NCBI GenBank assembly: GCA_026120035.1
Contig: JALRME010000018.1
Span: 744,001-808,000, forward strand
Reading direction: 5' to 3'
Origin: Coleophoma eucalyptorum
Lineage: Eukaryota > Ascomycota > Leotiomycetes > Helotiales > Dermateaceae
DNA length: 64,000 nucleotides
Positions within the stretch are counted from its first letter, which is position 1; each line of letters begins with the position of its first letter. Of this stretch, positions 61,880-64,000 are shown in pieces. Position numbers and translations under genes: made by a program. The notes under the pieces were generated by a model, which saw only the letters and a program-made list of their open reading frames with translations, did not search any database and was not told the origin of the DNA.

Positions 61880-64000
61880 AGTAGGAAGGGCAAATGAGTA
61901 GAACTAGCAGAGAACAAGAGGAGACCAATAACAAGAAACGGTAGACGCGGTAGACGCAGAAGAGGAATTCTCTTTATACTCACTAAGCATCGAAGAGTTC
62001 TCAAAAACATCAATAGTCTACTTCTATTGATTTAAATTATCCTATAGCTGATAATAAGCTGTTACATCTACTTCTCCTCATTGATAGCCTCGCTTGCATT
62101 CTGAATCGAGCTCAGGGAACAAAGGTTAATGGTTAAGCGAGCAGTAGACATACGCGCTGTACTCCTTAGCTAGCACCTATCAGTGACTATCAAAGAGTCT
62201 GATATAAGTTTCTCTTTCAGCTACTAAATCGAAATTTCTGGAATATGTCTGAGACAAATTTCCGGGGTTCTATTCACATCCGTTTGGAGTCCGGTATGAA
62301 GCTTATTTTCTTTGTTTCTCTTGGTATGAAATCTCTCTATTGAGGTATGAATCGGGTACTTCTATTTCAGCTGGAACTAAAACTCTGGTTACACCCTAGC
62401 CTTCCTGGCATGAAGGTGTTCGCACTTGCTAGCCGTAGGAATGGACAGTTGGCTTGCTCAATAGCCGGGTGAATCGCCAGAGAATATCTCAGGTTGTTTG
62501 AGAACTGGAGACTGGCTCCCATTCACTTGCAGTAGCAGAACATCCCGCCAACAGCCTGCAGTATCAATGTCATTGGCTGATATCACTAGCTCTCAACAGC
62601 CGATACGCGGCTTGAGGGTCCAGAAGGCTGCTTGTGCGGCTTGCTCTGGAGCCAGTTGAACCAGACAATCGGGCCCGTGTCCGTGTCTGCAAATAGATGC
62701 CGTGAGGGTCAGAATTGTGACATGATGCTTGTTTTGCATGTCTAAATGTTCCCTTTTCTTGAGATTCCTTTCCTTTTTAGGTACTCGGATCTCGGAAACT
62801 GAACGTTTTTTACTGGCGTATTTGGTTACATGCCTATGATTTTCTGGATTTTTCCGCGCACTATTAAATCTGATTTTCTTACCCTTACAACGTAGTACGG
62901 AAACCAGGGCACCCTCATTGTATTTGACTTAACGATCGCGGCTATAGGCTGTTACCTTGTTAAGGAAGTATGACCACTCCCGTTTATCAACATCCCGCGA
63001 TTTTTCCAGAGATAGAACGCAATGTGCACGGTCCAGGACAGGTGGATAACGGCCGAAGGACCAAAGAGTGTCTCACAACAAAATCGAGCTATTCTTGACT
63101 GTCTACATAAATTTACCTTTCACGATGCCGTCCTATGAATGGTCAGAGCCTATATGCATGTATATGGAACCTTTCAGCTGTTGCATCGAAGGATTTTGGA
63201 CAGACCTCAAAATTCACTTGGCGCTTCTCAAAGGACGCTCTTTGAAGATCCGACAAGCCGACTTCCGCCACTTGACACTCAGTAGAATGCCGCTTTCACC
63301 GACACAGCATGGCCCCGAGCTTCTTCCAATATCCAAGACTTTGGCCGTTCGTGGTGCCCTGTGAGCAACATACTTGCGATATAGCAGATAACCTTGACCG
63401 ACAGAAAAGCCCGTCTCACTTCTTGGTACGGGGCCCTTCATCACGCTGGACCCGGTCAACTCCGGGGCCATGAGTCAAATATACGCCATTGTAGGTACCT
63501 CGTTCCGCATGGCACAGGGGAGAGCGGTACCTCTAGCCAGGGCTGTCCTTGGCCCTACGACAACCTGGCAGGAACCAAGAGGTGCTGCAATAATGGGGTT
63601 TCCAACCTTCGTTACAGAAATACAGTTGCCTTTGAATTATTTCTCTCTCACAATTGAATAAACCATGATGACAAACTGGACTTTATTGATGACTCCCTTT
63701 CCTGGATCTCTAGTAATAGTATATCCTCAATGTAGATAGGCACGCTATTTTCGATTCGTTGTAGAATTACGATCCCTTGGTTCTGATTCCAGACCTTGTA
63801 ATTTTCTTAATACAACTCTAGCAAAAAAAAAAAGCTCTTGGAGACACGGAGAACCAGCTCAGAATAGCTCAGAATAGCCAGGCTATCGCTGCAGATAGAA
63901 GGCCAAGGGCAAGAAGGCTTATCAGATGGAAAAAAAGAGCCCACTCATCTCGGCTAATATATCTAATCAGCGGATCTGATAAAACTCTTTCGACGCTACC
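61880..64000. other. Gene-empty right end of the window
   Basis: No frame on either strand shows a domain, signal peptide or intron-linked continuation. A tandem AGCTCAGAAT doublet lies near 63856-63875 and a poly-A run near 63823-63833. The sequence could be decayed repeat or transposon DNA, but no terminal repeats or transposase fragments are visible. Confidence 0.4.

Noticed and set aside
61880..64000. Transposon remnant at the right end
   Set aside because: The gene-free sequence suggests it, but no transposase fragment, terminal repeat or target-site duplication is visible.

Overview
This is a window of filamentous-ascomycete (Pezizomycotina) nuclear DNA. Nearly every gene is split by 41-90 nt GT-AG introns with CTRAY-like branch sites. 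The gene families are also typical: a HET-domain protein, a Zn(II)2Cys6 regulator, a WSC-domain protein, an LsdA/Rds1-type ferritin-like protein, a GH76 wall enzyme, a bifunctional mitochondrial ARG5,6 protein, and large MFS and SDR families. A leotiomycete (Helotiales-like) source is my guess; the sequence alone does not prove it. I rebuilt exon structures by hand, and every multi-exon total is divisible by three.

Layout. 0-6 kb: no supportable gene, a long upstream region. 6-9 kb: a polytopic family-2 glycosyltransferase. 12.3-13.8 kb: a two-FAS1, probably GPI-anchored fasciclin-like protein. 16-17 kb (-): a DUF6914-like protein. 18.6-20.9 kb (-): a secreted alpha/beta-hydrolase carrying two WSC domains. 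22.4-25.0 kb: a HET-domain protein. 25.5-28.9 kb: two convergent SDRs. 30.4-32.0 kb: a glutamine-synthetase-fold ligase. 32.6-33.9 kb (-): a secreted ferritin-like protein. 35.9-38.2 kb: a coiled-coil protein with eleven 30-residue tandem repeats. 38.9-39.4 kb: a cupin. 39.9-41.6 kb: a zinc-cluster regulator. 42.1-43.8 kb (-): a GH76 mannanase-type wall enzyme. 45.6-46.6 kb: a synaptobrevin SNARE. 48.0-50.8 kb: ARG5,6. 51.5-52.8 kb: a PrpF-like isomerase, tail to tail with a short class-I mannose-6-phosphate isomerase. 54.6-55.9 kb: a transaldolase-fold enzyme. 56.2-57.4 kb: a zinc polyol/butanediol-type dehydrogenase. 58.7-60.6 kb: an MFS transporter. 60.7-61.9 kb (-): a decayed PAF-acetylhydrolase-like pseudogene. 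61.9-64 kb: nothing recognisable.

Housekeeping functions (arginine synthesis, exocytic SNARE) are mixed with accessory ones. The most notable stretch is 52.8-60.6 kb. There, an isomerase that makes fructose-6-phosphate, a transaldolase-fold protein whose active site has the residues of a fructose-6-phosphate/dihydroxyacetone aldolase rather than a transaldolase, a polyol-type dehydrogenase and a transporter lie together. They could form a small sugar/dihydroxyacetone module, but this is inference. The second notable object is the 30-residue-repeat coiled-coil protein, which I cannot assign to a known family.
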